The notes beneath the pieces were generated by a model. The model worked only from the letters and a program-made list of their open reading frames with translations, was not told the DNA's origin and ran no database searches. Below, one piece after another: positions 5,401 to 11,528 of a DNA stretch of 11,528 nucleotides. The DNA is from an uncultured Collinsella sp. (GTDB lineage Bacteria > Actinomycetota > Coriobacteriia > Coriobacteriales > Coriobacteriaceae): the NCBI GenBank assembly GCA_900755685.1, contig CAAEHI010000049.1, positions 1 through 11,528 of the forward strand. Direction: 5' to 3'. The position numbers and the translations under genes are program-made. Numbering within the stretch: position 1 is the stretch's first letter; each line of letters opens with the position of its first letter.

Positions 5401-6336
5401 CTAATGCTCAATCCAGCAACGCAGGGTCTCGCCGGCTTGCAGGTGACGCAGGTTCTCCGCGGCGATGTCGACGACGTTGTTGAGCGTGGCGGCCAGGTGG
5501 AACCAGCCCGAGATATGCGGCGTAATGAGCATGTTAGGCGCATCCCACAGGGGGCTTGTCGCAGGCAGCGGCTCGGGATCGGTGACGTCGACCGCGGCGC
5601 CGGCAAGATGTCCCGACTCCAGGGCGGCAACCAAGTCGTCAGCAACCACGAGGTCGCCGCGGCCGCCGTTGGCAAAGAAAGCGCCTGGTTTCATCGCGGC
5701 GAAGAATTCGGCGTTCGCCAGACCGCGGGTCTCGGGTGTGCTGGGCATAAAGGTTGCGACGACGTCGGCCTCGGCCAGGCGCTCGGGCAGGGCGTCCATG
5801 CCGTCCATGTCCTCAAACACAATGGGGTAGACGAGCGGATGGCGCTTGATGCCGCGGACGTGCGCACCCATACTGCGGCAGAGCGTGGCGAAGTGGCCGC
5901 CGATATCGCCCGCGCCCAGCACCAGCACGTTGGCGTTTTTGAGCGAGGTGACCGGGCCCAAGTCCTCCCAGCGATGCTCGCGCTGCAAGTCGTGGTAGCC
6001 GGGCAGGCGCTTCATCATGGAAAGGACCATGGCAAACATATGCTCGCTTACGGCCTGGCCGTAGGCGCCTACCGAGCAGGAAAGCTTAGCGTCGGCTGGC
6101 ACGGTGCCGGCGGCTAAGTAATCGTCATAGCCGGCAGTCTGCAATTGCAACAGCTGGAGATGTTCGCATGCCGTGAGCATGTCAGGGTCGATGTTGCCCA
6201 AGATCACGTCGGCGTTGGCGACCTGCTCGCGCGTGGCGGCGTCGGCACTCGTGTAGAAAAAGTTCTCGCCCGGAGCACTCGACTCAAGAATTGCGCGATG
6301 GCGGTCGTTGACGGGCAGCAAAACCAGGATGTTCAC
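5401..6336 (-). CDS. D-isomer specific 2-hydroxyacid dehydrogenase family protein, 311 aa
   Basis: NAD(P)-dependent oxidoreductase interconverting 2-keto acids and D-2-hydroxy acids in the cytoplasm; the exact substrate is not evident. The Rossmann core lies at about 95-280, with the dinucleotide motif GAGDIGG at 141-147. The catalytic triad is Arg226 in GGRGD, Glu255 in VTDPEP and His274 in TPHISG. The open frame runs up to 6411, but the first 25 codons of that version (including NKPVPFW) are the translation of a REP-like repeat. The start chosen is GTG at 6336: GGAGAGG (6344-6350) lies seven bases upstream, and the mature-looking NILVLLPVN beta strand begins there. It is convergent with the M18 peptidase. 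Confidence 0.92.
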   Translation of the reverse strand: MNILVLLPVNDRHRAILESSAPGENFFYTSADAATREQVANADVILGNIDPDMLTACEHLQLLQLQTAGYDDYLAAGTVPADAKLSCSVGAYGQAVSEHMFAMVLSMMKRLPGYHDLQREHRWEDLGPVTSLKNANVLVLGAGDIGGHFATLCRSMGAHVRGIKRHPLVYPIVFEDMDGMDALPERLAEADVVATFMPSTPETRGLANAEFFAAMKPGAFFANGGRGDLVVADDLVAALESGHLAGAAVDVTDPEPLPATSPLWDAPNMLITPHISGWFHLAATLNNVVDIAAENLRHLQAGETLRCWIEH

Positions 6337-6343
6337 AAGCAGT

Positions 6344-6350
6344 CCTCTCC
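6344..6350 (-). promoter_or_regulatory. ribosome binding site that fixes the dehydrogenase start
   Basis: GGAGAGG on the minus strand, seven bases ahead of GTG 6336. The ATG of the longer open frame at 6411 has no comparable purine tract, and that version would translate through the repeat. Confidence 0.75.
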
Positions 6351-6356
6351 GCTCGA

Positions 6357-6389
6357 CCTGCCAAAAAGGGACAGGTTTATTTTGGCAGG
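6357..6389 (+). repeat. REP-like hairpin repeat, copy C
   Basis: CCTGCCAAAA at 6357-6366 pairs perfectly with TTTTGGCAGG at 6380-6389; the 13-base loop contains GGGACAGG. Similarity to copies A and B extends to about 6405 (TTTATCAGGCAAAACG). It lies in the leader of the dehydrogenase, its near edge only six bases from the Shine-Dalgarno sequence. Confidence 0.85.
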
Positions 6390-6410
6390 TTTTATCAGGC
6401 AAAACGTTCA

Positions 6411-6457
6411 AATAAAACCGCCGGATGCAAGACGAGCGTGCCCGTCAGCATCCGGCG
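6411..6457 (-). terminator. rho-independent terminator of the methionine aminopeptidase gene
   Basis: CGCCGGATGC at 6419-6428 and GCATCCGGCG at 6448-6457 are perfect inverted arms, with a further GACG/CGTC pair inside. On the minus strand the stem is followed by GTTTTATTTG. It starts ten bases after the stop of the Met-aminopeptidase. Confidence 0.75.
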
Positions 6458-6466
6458 CATCCACGG

Positions 6467-7354
6467 TTACCAGCTCAGCAGCTCGTAGCCGTCCTCGGTC
6501 ACCACGAGCTGTACCTCGCACTGGGCCGAATCGCTGCCGTCCTTGGTGCGCACGCACCAACCGTCGCCCTTGCTGATCTTGATATCGGGCGCTCCGGCAT
6601 TGACCATAGGCTCGATGGTAAAGACCATGCCCGGAGCCATGATGGTGTCCACATCGGGTGCCTCGGTGGTAAAGCCCACAAACGGGTTCTCGTGAAACTC
6701 CTTACCGATGCCGTGTCCGCCGTACTCGCGCACCACGCTAAAACCGGCGTCCTCGACCGTCTTTTGCACGGCTTCGGCCATCACGGACAGCGGCAGCCAT
6801 GGCTTGACGGCTGCCAGACCCGCCTCCACGCTGGCGCGGGTGACGTCGACCAGGCGCTGGCGGTCGGCCGAGACCTCGCCGATGCAGAACATGCGGCTCG
6901 AGTCGCTAAAGTAGCCGTCTAGGATCGTGGAGCAGTCCACGTTGATGATGTCGCCCTCGTGCAGCACGTCTGTATCGCAGGGGATACCGTGACAGACCAC
7001 ATCGTTGATCGAGGTGCACACGCTTTTGGGGTAGCCCTCGTAGTTGAGGTCTGCCGGCGTACCGCCGTGCTCGACGGTGTAGTCGTAGATCATCTGGTCG
7101 ATCTGGTTGGTGGTCATGCCTGCGGCGATGTGCTCGCCTACGTAGTCGAGCACGCCTACGTTGATGGCTGCCGAGCGCTTGATGCCCTCGATATCGGCGG
7201 GCGTCTTGTAGAGCGTGCGGGGCAGAACCTCCCAGCCCTCCTCCCACAGGCGCTCGAGGCGCTCGTCGAAGGCGCTGTGACATTTCTTATATTTTTTGCC
7301 GCTGCCGCACCAGCAGGCGTCGTTGCGGCCGGGTACGGGTCCGTTGTCATACAT
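6467..7354 (-). CDS. map: type I methionine aminopeptidase with N-terminal SEC-C zinc motif, 295 aa
   Basis: Removes the initiator Met from nascent proteins. Residues 11-26 (NDACWCGSGKKYKKCH) form a SEC-C type zinc-binding motif, thought to help ribosome or substrate contact. The catalytic domain follows from about 50. Metal ligands are Asp140 and Asp151 (NVDCSTILDGYFSDSS), His214 (GGHGIG), Glu248 (TIEP) and Glu280. His122 (VVCHGIP) and His221 (KEFHENP) are the other catalytic histidines. After Glu280 the common EHT is EVQ here, a small deviation. The ATG has GGAAG six bases upstream. Promoter and terminator candidates of its own suggest a single-gene transcript. Confidence 0.95.
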   Translation of the reverse strand: MYDNGPVPGRNDACWCGSGKKYKKCHSAFDERLERLWEEGWEVLPRTLYKTPADIEGIKRSAAINVGVLDYVGEHIAAGMTTNQIDQMIYDYTVEHGGTPADLNYEGYPKSVCTSINDVVCHGIPCDTDVLHEGDIINVDCSTILDGYFSDSSRMFCIGEVSADRQRLVDVTRASVEAGLAAVKPWLPLSVMAEAVQKTVEDAGFSVVREYGGHGIGKEFHENPFVGFTTEAPDVDTIMAPGMVFTIEPMVNAGAPDIKISKGDGWCVRTKDGSDSAQCEVQLVVTEDGYELLSW

Positions 7355-7379
7355 GGCTAACTTCCTTTCATCCGCAGCT

Positions 7380-7385
7380 AGTATA
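7380..7385 (-). promoter_or_regulatory. -10 box of the methionine aminopeptidase gene
   Basis: TATACT on the minus strand, 25 bases upstream of the ATG. The -35 position falls at the edge of the inverted repeat starting at 7407 and shows only a T-rich sequence, not TTGACA. Confidence 0.45.
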
Positions 7386-7406
7386 GCCCACCCACGCGTC
7401 CATAAA

Positions 7407-7473
7407 AGTTGCGGTGATATAGTTCCGATTTAAGCGGTTTAACAGCATAAACAGGAACTATATCACCGCAACT
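7407..7473. repeat. 20-bp perfect inverted repeat between radical SAM and Met-aminopeptidase genes
   Basis: AGTTGCGGTGATATAGTTCC at 7407-7426 is exactly inverted at 7454-7473, with a 27-base AT-rich spacer. On the minus strand the hairpin starts 41 bases after the radical SAM stop and its last arm runs into TTTTATGG, so it may terminate that gene. The spacer is longer than in typical terminators, and the arm sequence is lower in GC than its surroundings. It could be a dispersed element or a dyad for a regulator of the adjacent promoter. Confidence 0.75.
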
Positions 7474-7514
7474 GATGGAGCGGGATGGCGGGCGCTGGCT
7501 GCTGCGTGGTTTTG

Positions 7515-8291
7515 CTAGTAGCTCACCTGGCAGGGAATGCCGAGGGCTTGGACGCGCGCGGCGATGGCGTCGAGCACCTCGGGCGCTGCTTTGGCAAGGC
7601 CGGCGACCGGCGTCTCGCGCGCCACCGTGTAGATGGTCGCTTCTTGTGGGCGAATGCGCTCAAGCGCCGCGAGCCAGGGGGCAACGTACTCCTCGCCGGT
7701 GTTGTCGATGAGCTTGCCCTGATACTCGCCGGTCAAAAAGATCGTCTGGATAATAACGTGACCGTCAAAGCTTGCGAACGTCTCGATCTGGTGCTCGACG
7801 CCGTAGGGGCCAACGGGCTGGTCGAGCAGCTGGATAAACGCCGGGTCGACGGTATCGAGCTTGAGGATGTTGTCGTCGACCATCATGAGCGCGTCGTGCA
7901 CCTCGGGGCGGTCGGCGCGCGTACCGTTGGAGAGCACGGCGATTTTGGAGTTTGGAGCAAGCTCGTCGCGCAGCGCGACGGCGCCGGCGATGGCCTGCGG
8001 AAACTCCGGTGCGGCGGTGGGCTCGCCGTTGCCTGCGAAGGTGATCACATCGGGGAGCTCGCCCTCGGCTGCCATCTCGCGCAGCTTTGCTTCGAGCGCG
8101 TCGAGTACCATGGCAGCTGTGTTGTACGGCTCATGACAGGGGCGCTCGGCGTTGAGGCCGTTTTCGCAGTAAATGCAGTCGAACGTGCAGATTTTGCCGC
8201 TGGCCGGCATCATGTTGACGCCGAGCGAGAGACCAAGGCGACGGCTGCGAACGGGCCCAAAGATGGGGCTGGCATTCAAAAACGTAGACAT
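7515..8291 (-). CDS. radical SAM protein, 258 aa
   Basis: Binds a [4Fe-4S] cluster through CTFDCIYC (Cys35, Cys39, Cys42; the CX3CX2C pattern) and should cleave S-adenosylmethionine. GNGEPT at 88-93 fits the GGEP-like SAM-binding motif, and the N-terminal SPIFGPVRSRRLGLSLGVN is typical of a small stand-alone family related to wybutosine-type radical SAM proteins. Substrate unknown. The frame is open to an ATG at 8327. The start at 8291 is chosen because GAGGAG (8301-8306) lies nine bases upstream; the ATG at 8297 would be only three bases from it. The gene diverges from the alpha/beta hydrolase. Confidence 0.88.
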   Translation of the reverse strand: MSTFLNASPIFGPVRSRRLGLSLGVNMMPASGKICTFDCIYCENGLNAERPCHEPYNTAAMVLDALEAKLREMAAEGELPDVITFAGNGEPTAAPEFPQAIAGAVALRDELAPNSKIAVLSNGTRADRPEVHDALMMVDDNILKLDTVDPAFIQLLDQPVGPYGVEHQIETFASFDGHVIIQTIFLTGEYQGKLIDNTGEEYVAPWLAALERIRPQEATIYTVARETPVAGLAKAAPEVLDAIAARVQALGIPCQVSY

Positions 8292-8322
8292 AGGCATATG
8301 CTCCTCAAGACAATTGTGCCTA

Positions 8323-8331
8323 AGCATAGCA
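8323..8331 (-). promoter_or_regulatory. extended -10 promoter of the radical SAM gene
   Basis: TGC followed directly by TATGCT on the minus strand (8331-8323), about 32 bases upstream of the chosen ATG. No clear -35. Its position also argues against translation starting at 8327. Confidence 0.4.
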
Positions 8332-8516
8332 TCGGCTCCAAAGCAAGGTGCGGGCTCTTGCCTTACAAGTTTCGTTTTTTAACGTCGCTCATTATGCCGT
8401 GCCATGAAAAGCCTCGGGTCGGGTAAAGTTAATCTGTTAACAAGGCGTAAGGCAATGCGGGCCCATCCAACCGCACTGACGTGCAACTGGATGAGCATTG
8501 ATGATGGGGGCACAAC

Positions 8517-9314
8517 ATGGATTTTACGGTCGAGAATGCGGGCACCACGATTGCCTGTCGCGAATATGCCGGCCCGGATGTGTCGCCTGATGCTCCTGCC
8601 TTGGTGTGCGTGCACGGCGCTTGTGTCGACGGCACATTTTTCGACGGTATCGCTTGTGAGCTCAGCCGCAACTACCGCGTAATTGCCTACGACCGCCGCG
8701 GCTGCGGTGGCAGCAGCGATGCGGCAGACGGCAGCTATGATCTTGCCGCTCAGGCCGCCGACCTGCAAGCCGTGATCGAACACGTTGGCGCTCCGGCAAA
8801 TGTGCTTGCGCACAGCGCCGGTACGTTGGTGGCGCTGGAGCTTCTTCGCACCGAACCCCATCTCGTCGCCCGTGCGATTCTGCATGAGCCGGCTGTGTCG
8901 GCCGAAGGCGTCGGCATGGGCGCAGCTCCGATTTTGCTCGATATGATTGCGGCTGGAAAGGTTTCAAGGGCGCTTCGGCTTTTCTTGGGAGCTCTCGGCG
9001 ACTTGGACCCCGAGGCTCCTGGGACGACCGAAGCGGAAGCCAAGCATGCCCTGCGCAATGGTCGTTGCTTTATGGCCAATGAATACGGAACAAATATGAC
9101 ATATGCTCCCGACTGGGAGCGCGCCCGCGAATCAAAGGCGGTGTCGGCTGTGTTTTTGGGCGAGCTTTCGGTCGGTACACCCCGCGAGGCTGGTACGCGA
9201 GCGGCCGCCGAATATCTCGATTGCCCCCTTGTGACGATCCCGGGCGCGCATAACGGTTTGCGCGATCGCCCCGTTACGGCGGCAAACGCCGTTCGCGATG
9301 TCTTGGAGCGTTAG
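8517..9314 (+). CDS. alpha/beta-fold hydrolase, 265 aa
   Basis: Predicted cytoplasmic serine hydrolase or esterase; the substrate cannot be told. The oxyanion-hole HG is at VCVHGACVDG (31-40), a RRGCGGSS loop at 60-67, the nucleophile elbow AHSAG at 98-102 with Ser100 (Ala replaces the usual first Gly), and catalytic His245 in PGAHNG. Glu216 in LGELSVGTP is the best candidate for the acid. No signal peptide. The ATG has only GGGGG six bases upstream, a weak ribosome binding site. A short dyad GTTAA-TCTG-TTAAC lies upstream at 8428-8441. The stop codon TAG lies in the centre of a palindrome (9306-9321). Confidence 0.9.
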   Translation: MDFTVENAGTTIACREYAGPDVSPDAPALVCVHGACVDGTFFDGIACELSRNYRVIAYDRRGCGGSSDAADGSYDLAAQAADLQAVIEHVGAPANVLAHSAGTLVALELLRTEPHLVARAILHEPAVSAEGVGMGAAPILLDMIAAGKVSRALRLFLGALGDLDPEAPGTTEAEAKHALRNGRCFMANEYGTNMTYAPDWERARESKAVSAVFLGELSVGTPREAGTRAAAEYLDCPLVTIPGAHNGLRDRPVTAANAVRDVLER

Positions 9315-9321
9315 AACGCTC
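9306..9321. repeat. 16-bp palindrome over the hydrolase stop codon
   Basis: GAGCGTTAGAACGCTC is a near-perfect dyad (7-bp arms, AG centre) containing the TAG stop. It could form a small hairpin, but without a T-run it is not a convincing terminator. Confidence 0.5.
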
Positions 9322-9525
9322 GATGACCTGCGGGGAGGGGGACTGTTAGCGTTTCGTCATTGTTAACGAATGCGCCAATAACCACGCGCCCGCGGCTCCA
9401 TTACCACCGTTTGCCAGGTCATAAAAATGTAACAGCATTCACGTGCTTACCTGCATCGGCAAGGTGTTACCCTTGTAGCATTTGGAACCCACCGCTACCA
9501 TGCGAAACTATCGAAAGGGCCCCAT

Positions 9526-11406
9526 ATGCTCAATAATCACGAGGTCAATCTAACCGACGAGGAGGCTGCCGCTGAGGTCGCCCGCGTCGCGAAGACCTAC
9601 CCCGTGGTGCGTTTGCTGTCGGCCGATCAGATTAAGAGCGAGCCTAACTGCCTGCTCGCCGGCGATCGCTGCCCTTGTCTGCGTCAGTCGAGTCTTGAGG
9701 CTTTGGCAGACTCCGATGAGGTGTCGGAGCAACTGCTCAACGATGGTGTTGAGTACCGCGCTCGCCTACGCCCTCTAAAGGTCGAGGGTGAGCCTCGTGT
9801 CTTGCTGATGGTGCGTCCGATCGATGAACAAGAGGCTGCAGAAGAGGACCTTGTCTACACCGACGTGCTGACGAGTGTGCGCAATCGCCGATATTACGAG
9901 GAAAAGCTCCGTAGCGCCCGCATGAAGGCCGGCGTTGCGGTGATCGACCTTGATGATTTTAGGGTCTTCAACGATACGTGTGGCCGTCATGCCGGCGACC
10001 TTGCGCTCGGTGCTGTGGCGACGGCCATACGCAGCGGAATTCGTTCGACTGACGAGCTCGTACGCTATGGCTGCGACAAGTTTGTGGTCGTCATGCCCAA
10101 TATTCCCTCCGATGACTTCACCCGTCGCCTGCATCAGGTGTCCGATGCCGTTCATGCCACGATTGTTCCGGGCCATGAGCACGTGAGCTTGACGGCATGT
10201 GTTGGTGGCGTTCGCATTCATGGCGAGACGGTTGATGAGGGCGTTGGCCGCGCTGTCCAGTTACTGAGCCGTGCTAAGGCAAAAGCCGGTACGGTCGTGA
10301 CCGATGGCGATTTCATCGAGGCCTTCCAAAGCGAAAAGCCTTTGGTGCTTATCGTCGATGACTCCGAGATGAACCGAGCCATTCTCAACGAGATGCTCAA
10401 GGACGAGTATTGCATCCTCGAGGCCGAAAACGGTCGTACGGCGCTCGATATGGTCGACCGCTATGGCGATGAGTTGTCGCTCGTGCTGCTGGACATTGTC
10501 ATGCCGGGCGTGAGCGGCTTTGAGGTGCTGGCCGATCTGTCGCGCCGATCGGTTGTTGACAATCTGCCTGTCATCATGATTTCGAGCGAAGAATCCGACG
10601 ATGTGGTTCTGCGTGCATACGAGCTGGGCGCCTCGGACTATATCAGCCGCCCGTTTGACGCCCGTGTCGTGCGCCGTCGTGTAAGCAACACTATCCGTCT
10701 GTACGCCAAACAGCGCCGCCTGACGAGCCTGCTGTCCCAGCAGTACAACGAGCGCGTCAAGAACAGTCGCATGCTCATCGACATCATGGCCGGTGTCATG
10801 GAACTTCGCAATGGCGAGAGCGGCAGGCACGTTACGAATATCGAAAAGCTGACCGAGCTGCTGCTTGGCTGTCTGGTCCAGCGTAGCGACACCATTTCCC
10901 TCGACAACGAGGAACGCTCCACGATTGCCCTGGCTTCGGCGCTGCACGATATCGGCAAGATGGCGATTGACGATGCGATTCTCAACAAACCCGGACGCCT
11001 TACGTCCGAGGAGTTCGAGATTATGAAGACGCATACCACGATGGGCGCCGACATGTTGCTTGAGCTGGGCCGACATCACGTCGGCAATGCGCTTATGGAA
11101 TATGCGTACCAGATTGCGCGTTGGCACCACGAGCGCTGGGACGGCAAGGGCTATCCCGATGGCCTTAAGGGCAACCAGATTCCCATCGCCGCACAGGTGG
11201 TTTCGGTGGCTGACGTGTACGATGCGTTGACGAGCGTGCGTGTGTACAAGGACGCTATCCCGCACAAGGAGGCGATCCAGATGATCCTGGACGGTAAGTG
11301 CGGTGAGTTTAATCCGCTGTTGCTCGACTGCCTGCTCGAGGTGCAAGACCGTATTGCTGAGACGTTGGCACGCCCCGCCGATGTTGTCGCGTTTCCCACG
11401 ATTTAG
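9526..11406 (+). CDS. c-di-GMP signalling protein: PAS-like, degenerate GGDEF, REC, HD-GYP, 626 aa
   Basis: Likely a cytoplasmic c-di-GMP phosphodiesterase with sensory input. Residues about 20-100 look PAS-like with a Cys-rich patch (Cys42, Cys49, Cys51). A GGDEF domain spans about 108-262: DLDDFRVFND (141-150) and GRHAGD (153-158) are normal, but the signature is GCDKF (182-186), predicted inactive. RSTD at 173-176 is an intact I-site with the standard five-residue spacing, so the domain may bind c-di-GMP. REC follows at about 272-392, with Asp278/Asp279, phospho-acceptor Asp323, Ser353, and Arg375 where Lys is usual. HD-GYP covers about 412-610: Glu426, His435, His474-Asp475, His503, His534-His535, GYP at 542-544 and Asp563, all expected metal and signature residues present. 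The ATG has GAAAGGG upstream (9513-9519). No membrane segment. Confidence 0.93.
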   Translation: MLNNHEVNLTDEEAAAEVARVAKTYPVVRLLSADQIKSEPNCLLAGDRCPCLRQSSLEALADSDEVSEQLLNDGVEYRARLRPLKVEGEPRVLLMVRPIDEQEAAEEDLVYTDVLTSVRNRRYYEEKLRSARMKAGVAVIDLDDFRVFNDTCGRHAGDLALGAVATAIRSGIRSTDELVRYGCDKFVVVMPNIPSDDFTRRLHQVSDAVHATIVPGHEHVSLTACVGGVRIHGETVDEGVGRAVQLLSRAKAKAGTVVTDGDFIEAFQSEKPLVLIVDDSEMNRAILNEMLKDEYCILEAENGRTALDMVDRYGDELSLVLLDIVMPGVSGFEVLADLSRRSVVDNLPVIMISSEESDDVVLRAYELGASDYISRPFDARVVRRRVSNTIRLYAKQRRLTSLLSQQYNERVKNSRMLIDIMAGVMELRNGESGRHVTNIEKLTELLLGCLVQRSDTISLDNEERSTIALASALHDIGKMAIDDAILNKPGRLTSEEFEIMKTHTTMGADMLLELGRHHVGNALMEYAYQIARWHHERWDGKGYPDGLKGNQIPIAAQVVSVADVYDALTSVRVYKDAIPHKEAIQMILDGKCGEFNPLLLDCLLEVQDRIAETLARPADVVAFPTI

Positions 11407-11414
11407 TTTGACCA

Positions 11415-11420
11415 AAGGAG
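11415..11420 (+). promoter_or_regulatory. Shine-Dalgarno-like sequence without a gene
   Basis: AAGGAG followed ten bases later by GTG (11431), but the frame stops at TAA (11452-11454) after seven codons. It may be chance or the relic of a lost gene. Nothing else is seen in 11407-11489. Confidence 0.25.
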
Positions 11421-11489
11421 TTTTAATCCGGTGGCGCGCGCAGACGTGGTGTAAGAGTGTCCTGAGGTCCGTCGCTGCAAGCCCCGATG

Positions 11490-11528
11490 TTACTCCTTCT
11501 TGAGACCGCGCCTCTCGACTATCTCGTC
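11490..11528 (-). CDS. C-terminal tail of a convergent gene (partial)
   Basis: On the minus strand the window edge reads DEIVERRGLKKE and then TAA (11492-11490), a natural-looking charged helical C-terminus. Twelve residues are not enough to name a family. The opposite-strand reading from ATG 11487 is less likely. It would converge on the c-di-GMP protein gene, 83 bases between stops. Confidence 0.5.
   Translation of the reverse strand, partial: DEIVERRGLKKE

Noticed and set aside
7485..8426. 313-codon plus-strand frame opposite the radical SAM gene
   Set aside because: Antisense shadow; the minus strand has the CX3CX2C motif and ribosome binding site.
9344..9375. Imperfect dyad GCGTTTCGT / ACGAATGCGC after the hydrolase gene
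   Set aside because: Needs a bulge and has no T-run; too weak to call a terminator or operator.
10261..11415. 384-codon minus-strand frame opposite the REC/HD-GYP region
   Set aside because: Antisense shadow of conserved domains; no recognisable motifs.
1..11528. CRISPR array, tRNA or rRNA genes
   Set aside because: No regularly spaced direct repeats, no cloverleaf with a T-loop and acceptor stem, and no rRNA-like sequence were seen.

Overview
The window looks like chromosomal DNA of a high-GC anaerobic actinobacterium of the Coriobacteriia, most likely Collinsella or a close relative. This rests on overall GC richness, strong purine-rich ribosome binding sites, and the family flavour of the genes: a 6-phosphofructokinase with GGDCQALNA and GGNGS motifs, a methionine aminopeptidase with an N-terminal SEC-C zinc motif, an M18 aminopeptidase and a choloylglycine-hydrolase-like amidase. 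The genus is inferred by recall, not from any search.

Layout. Positions 3-74 (+) hold the tail of an unknown gene. A small conserved gene of unknown function follows (284-604, +) and is visibly less GC-rich than the rest. Positions 605-1299 form a gene-free island of about 690 bp packed with palindromes: a long hairpin, one copy of a dispersed REP-like repeat, a 16-bp perfect stem, a rho-independent terminator with no gene in front of it, a 200-bp MITE-like element with 23-bp terminal inverted repeats and a 5-bp flanking direct repeat, and a 184-bp nested palindrome whose outer arm contains the phosphofructokinase stop codon. Next come phosphofructokinase (1291-2370, -) and a membrane-anchored N-terminal-nucleophile amidase (2511-3596, -), then the divergent M18 aminopeptidase (3758-5143, +). 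A D-2-hydroxyacid dehydrogenase (5401-6336, -), SEC-C methionine aminopeptidase (6467-7354, -) and radical SAM protein (7515-8291, -) follow. An alpha/beta hydrolase (8517-9314, +) and a large c-di-GMP signalling protein (9526-11406, +) come last, ending against the tail of a convergent gene (11490-11528, -).

The genes are mostly single transcription units, each with its own Shine-Dalgarno sequence and often its own hairpin at the 3' end. They are unrelated housekeeping and accessory metabolic functions: glycolysis, peptide turnover, N-terminal Met removal, amide hydrolysis, 2-keto or hydroxy acid reduction and signalling. They do not form one pathway.

The most interesting points are non-coding: three copies of a 33-bp hairpin repeat at gene boundaries (687-720, 5146-5178, 6357-6389), the MITE-like element, the nested palindrome at the pfk 3' end, and a 20-bp perfect inverted repeat between the radical SAM and Met-aminopeptidase genes. 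Among proteins, the signalling protein stands out. Its GGDEF active site is degenerate (GCDKF) but its RxxD inhibitory site is intact and correctly spaced, and it is followed by REC and a complete HD-GYP domain. This suggests a c-di-GMP-sensing phosphodiesterase.
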